DNA of 34,292 bases, taken from NCBI GenBank assembly GCA_001701105.1, contig DAAI01000012.1:727-35018 (forward strand), read 5' to 3'. Under the pieces are notes generated by a model that was not told the DNA's origin, did no database searches, and was given only the letters and a program-made list of their open reading frames with translations. This document shows positions 32,387 through 34,292 of this stretch, one piece after another; position 1 is the stretch's first letter, and each line of letters begins with the position of its first letter. This stretch comes from Bacteroidales bacterium GP1 (lineage in GTDB: Bacteria > Bacteroidota > Bacteroidia > Bacteroidales > Muribaculaceae). Made by a program: the position numbers and the translations under genes.

Positions 32387-32689
32387 ATGGCAAAAGAATC
32401 AATGAAAGCCCGCGAGGTGAAGCGTGCGCGTCTTGTCGAGAAATATGCCGAGCGCAAGGCTGCGCTCAAGAAGGCAGCTCTTGCTGATGCTGAGGGCAAC
32501 ATCGACTATGAGGCAATCAAGAAGCTCCAGAAGCTTCCCAAGAACGCTTCCAAGGTGCGTCTGCACAATCGTTGCAGCATGACCGGACGTCCCAAGGGCT
32601 ATATCCGCCAGTTCGGCATCTCTCGTATTGTGTTCCGTGAGATGGCGAGCGCCGGTCTTATTCCCGGTGTGAAGAAGGCAAGCTGGTAA
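32387..32689 (+). CDS. rpsN: Ribosomal protein uS14, zinc-free form
   Basis: This 100-residue 30S head protein has the C-terminal signature CSMTGRPKGYIRQFGISRIV followed by FREMASAGLIPGVKKASW. It has a single Cys, so it is the C-minus (zinc-independent) type. A middle segment, ADAEGNIDYEAIKKLQ, makes it about ten residues longer than I recall for Bacteroides uS14, though close to E. coli length. Gaps of 77 bp before and 99 bp after set it apart from its packed neighbours. Confidence 0.96.
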   Translation: MAKESMKAREVKRARLVEKYAERKAALKKAALADAEGNIDYEAIKKLQKLPKNASKVRLHNRCSMTGRPKGYIRQFGISRIVFREMASAGLIPGVKKASW

Positions 32690-32788
32690 GAGAGATTGAA
32701 TCCGGCTTTCCGGCGTGTTAAGATTACAAGAATTCAGTGAGTATTAAATATTGTTCGGAAAATCTGAATCAATTTAACAATCAAAACA

Positions 32789-33187
32789 ATGACTGATCCA
32801 ATAGCAGATTATTTGACTCGACTCAGGAATGCTATCCGTGCGGGCCACCGTGTGGTAGAGATTCCTTCGTCGAAACTCAAGAGAGAGATCACTCGTATCC
32901 TCTTTGAGCAGGGCTACATCCTCAACTACAAGTTTATGGAGGGTGACACCCCATCGGGCGTTATCAAGATTGCGCTCAAATATGATCCTATCGACAAGGA
33001 GAGTGCTATCAAGAACCTCCATCGTATCTCCCGTCCGGGACTTCGTCAGTACACAGGCTACAAGGAAATGCCTCGTGTGCTCAACGGTCTTGGCATCGCG
33101 ATCCTTTCCACTTCTCAGGGTGTGATGACCAATAAGGAAGCTAAGGAGCGCAAGATTGGCGGTGAAGTATTATGTTATGTTTATTAA
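32789..33187 (+). CDS. rpsH: Ribosomal protein uS8
   Basis: This is a 132-residue 30S assembly protein. MTDPIADYLTRLRNAIRAGH and the C-terminal GIAILSTSQGVMTNKEAKER segment, then GGEVLCYVY, are family marks. In E. coli S8 represses the spc operon at the rplE start. Here the 99-bp leader between rpsN and rpsH, which contains CCGG-CTTT-CCGG (32702-32713), could hold a control site; this is inference. Confidence 0.96.
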   Translation: MTDPIADYLTRLRNAIRAGHRVVEIPSSKLKREITRILFEQGYILNYKFMEGDTPSGVIKIALKYDPIDKESAIKNLHRISRPGLRQYTGYKEMPRVLNGLGIAILSTSQGVMTNKEAKERKIGGEVLCYVY

Positions 33188-33205
33188 TCATAAGGAGGTA
33201 TCGCA

Positions 33206-33760
33206 ATGTCAAGAATCGGTAAAATGCCAATAGAAATACCTGCCGGTGTGACCGTACAGGTTAAAGATAACATAGTGACAGTAAAGGGTCCCAAAGGTGA
33301 GCTCAGTCAGGCGGTAAATCCTGAGCTGGAGGTTAATGTAGCCGACGGTCATATCGAGGTGAAGCGTCCGAGCGACGACCGCGAGCATCGTGCGCAGCAT
33401 GGTCTCTATCGTGCTCTTATCCACAACATGGTGGTAGGTGTGCATGACGGCTATAAGAAAGAGCTTGAGCTCGTCGGTGTGGGTTATCGTGCCACAGCGA
33501 CCGGTCAGGTGCTTGAGCTTTCGCTCGGTTTCAGCCACGCTATCTACATCAAGCTTCCTAAGGAGGTGAAAGTTGAGGCAAAGAGCGAGCGCAATAAGAA
33601 TCCTCTCATCATTCTTGAGAGCTTCGACAAGCAGCTTCTGGGACAAGTGTGTGCCAAGATCCGCAGCCTTCGCAAGCCTGAACCTTACAAGGGCAAGGGT
33701 ATTAAGTTTGTCGGCGAGCAGATCCGTCGCAAGTCCGGTAAATCGGCCAACGCCAAATAA
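33206..33760 (+). CDS. rplF: Ribosomal protein uL6
   Basis: This is a 184-residue 50S protein near the factor-binding site. MSRIGKMPIEIPAGVTVQVK, the LVGVGYRATATGQVLELSLG repeat and KIRSLRKPEPYKGKGIKFVG are standard. A full Shine-Dalgarno AAGGAGG (33192-33198) sits 7 nt before the ATG, rare for this phylum and the strongest in the window. Confidence 0.97.
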   Translation: MSRIGKMPIEIPAGVTVQVKDNIVTVKGPKGELSQAVNPELEVNVADGHIEVKRPSDDREHRAQHGLYRALIHNMVVGVHDGYKKELELVGVGYRATATGQVLELSLGFSHAIYIKLPKEVKVEAKSERNKNPLIILESFDKQLLGQVCAKIRSLRKPEPYKGKGIKFVGEQIRRKSGKSANAK

Positions 33761-33775
33761 TTAAATTGAGCTACT

Positions 33776-34117
33776 ATGGTATCCAAAATAGATAGAAGAA
33801 ATAAAATCAAGACCCGCATCCGCGGCAAGGTGTCAGGCACCGCTGAGCGTCCGCGTATGAGCGTGTTTCGCTCCAACAAGGGTATATATGTGCAGCTGAT
33901 CGACGATCTCGCAGGACGCACATTGGCCGCAGCCTCCTCCAAAGGTATGGGCGAGGGCACAAAGACAGAGATTGCCGGCAAGGTCGGTGAGCTTATAGCA
34001 AAGAAAGCCGCAGAAGTCGGTGTCACAGAGGTTGTATTCGACCGTAACGGCTACCTCTTCCACGGCAGAGTAAAATCATTGGCCGATGCCGCACGCAAGG
34101 CCGGACTTAAATTCTAA
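33776..34117 (+). CDS. rplR: Ribosomal protein uL18
   Basis: This is a 113-residue 5S rRNA-binding 50S protein. The basic N-terminus MVSKIDRRNKIKTRIRGKVS, then RPRMSVFRSNKGIYVQLIDD and FDRNGYLFHGRVKSLADAAR, fit the family. It starts 15 bp after rplF and ends 8 bp before rpsE. Confidence 0.97.
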   Translation: MVSKIDRRNKIKTRIRGKVSGTAERPRMSVFRSNKGIYVQLIDDLAGRTLAAASSKGMGEGTKTEIAGKVGELIAKKAAEVGVTEVVFDRNGYLFHGRVKSLADAARKAGLKF

Positions 34118-34125
34118 AACGAATC

Positions 34126-34292
34126 ATGGCAATCAAAACCAACAGAGTAAAATCTACCAACGACCTTGAGCTTAAGGATCGTCTGGTGGCAATCAATCGT
34201 GTCACCAAGGTGACAAAGGGTGGCCGTGCGTTCAGCTTTGCCGCTATCGTAGTGGTCGGCAATGAAGACGGAGTCATCGGCTGGGGCCTCGG
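34126..34292 (+). CDS. rpsE: Ribosomal protein uS5, cut by the right window edge
   Basis: The first 55 codons are visible: MAIKTNRVKSTNDLELKDRL, then VAINRVTKVTKGGRAFSFAA and the start of the GNEDGVIGWGLG loop. uS5 helps decoding accuracy and mRNA entry on the 30S. The rest lies beyond the window. rpmD, rplO and secY would be expected next. Confidence 0.95.
   Translation, partial: MAIKTNRVKSTNDLELKDRLVAINRVTKVTKGGRAFSFAAIVVVGNEDGVIGWGL

Noticed and set aside
1..34292. CRISPR arrays, tRNA or rRNA genes, insertion sequences
   Set aside because: No regularly spaced repeats, no tRNA-like folds in the gaps, no rRNA stretches and no transposase genes were found by eye.

Overview
The window looks like the chromosome of a Bacteroidales bacterium. 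The family could be Muribaculaceae, but that is only a guess from protein flavour. The evidence is: several promoters of the Bacteroidetes type (a -33 TTG/TTTG, a 19-21 nt spacer, then TAnnTTTG); mostly A-rich leaders in place of Shine-Dalgarno sequences; Bacteroidetes families such as DUF4421, DUF2007 and the GlmU-like sugar nucleotidyltransferase; the rpsU-xerC-hpf gene order; and fusA running straight into the S10 cluster without tuf.

Region 1 (1-10864) is a surface-polysaccharide locus. A minus-strand operon, with a good promoter at 6277-6246, encodes two GT2 glycosyltransferases, a GT4 glycosyltransferase, and then three genes joined by 4-bp ATGA overlaps: a fused LicC-like nucleotidyltransferase/PLP aminotransferase, an opine-dehydrogenase-family enzyme, and a LicD phosphotransferase that runs off the left edge. 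Together they suggest that an activated phospho-amine, possibly N-carboxyalkylated, is made and attached to the glycan. A divergent AT-rich pair encodes an EpsG/Wzy-type polymerase and a WbbL-like GT2. A Wzx flippase and another glycosyltransferase complete the locus on the minus strand.

Region 2 (10869-20085, all minus strand) is mainly housekeeping: MATE transporter, RibD, a DUF4421 protein, a DUF2007 protein, MltG, ribosome hibernation factor, XerC-type recombinase, bS21, a gamma-carbonic-anhydrase-like protein and an M24 aminopeptidase P. The polysaccharide flippase genes sit at the 3' end of this run with almost no gaps.

Region 3 (20086-21131) is a 1-kb stretch without an intact gene, but it is not empty. 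It holds the promoter of the aminopeptidase gene, a candidate small RNA with its own promoter and a strong intrinsic terminator, and then a promoter followed by the decayed remains of a DUF3791-DUF3990 gene pair. Region 4 (21132-22418) is a GlmU-like nucleotidyltransferase.

Region 5 (22540-34292) is the merged str/S10/spc operon: rpsL, rpsG, fusA, rpsJ, rplC, rplD, rplW, rplB, rpsS, rplV, rpsC, rplP, rpmC, rpsQ, rplN, rplX, rplE, rpsN, rpsH, rplF, rplR and a partial rpsE. It has a clear promoter, a strongly structured rpsL leader and a hairpin-bearing rpsL-rpsG spacer. uL2 carries an extra segment of about 17 residues, and codon choice shifts abruptly at rplB. I saw no rRNA, tRNA, CRISPR array or insertion sequence.
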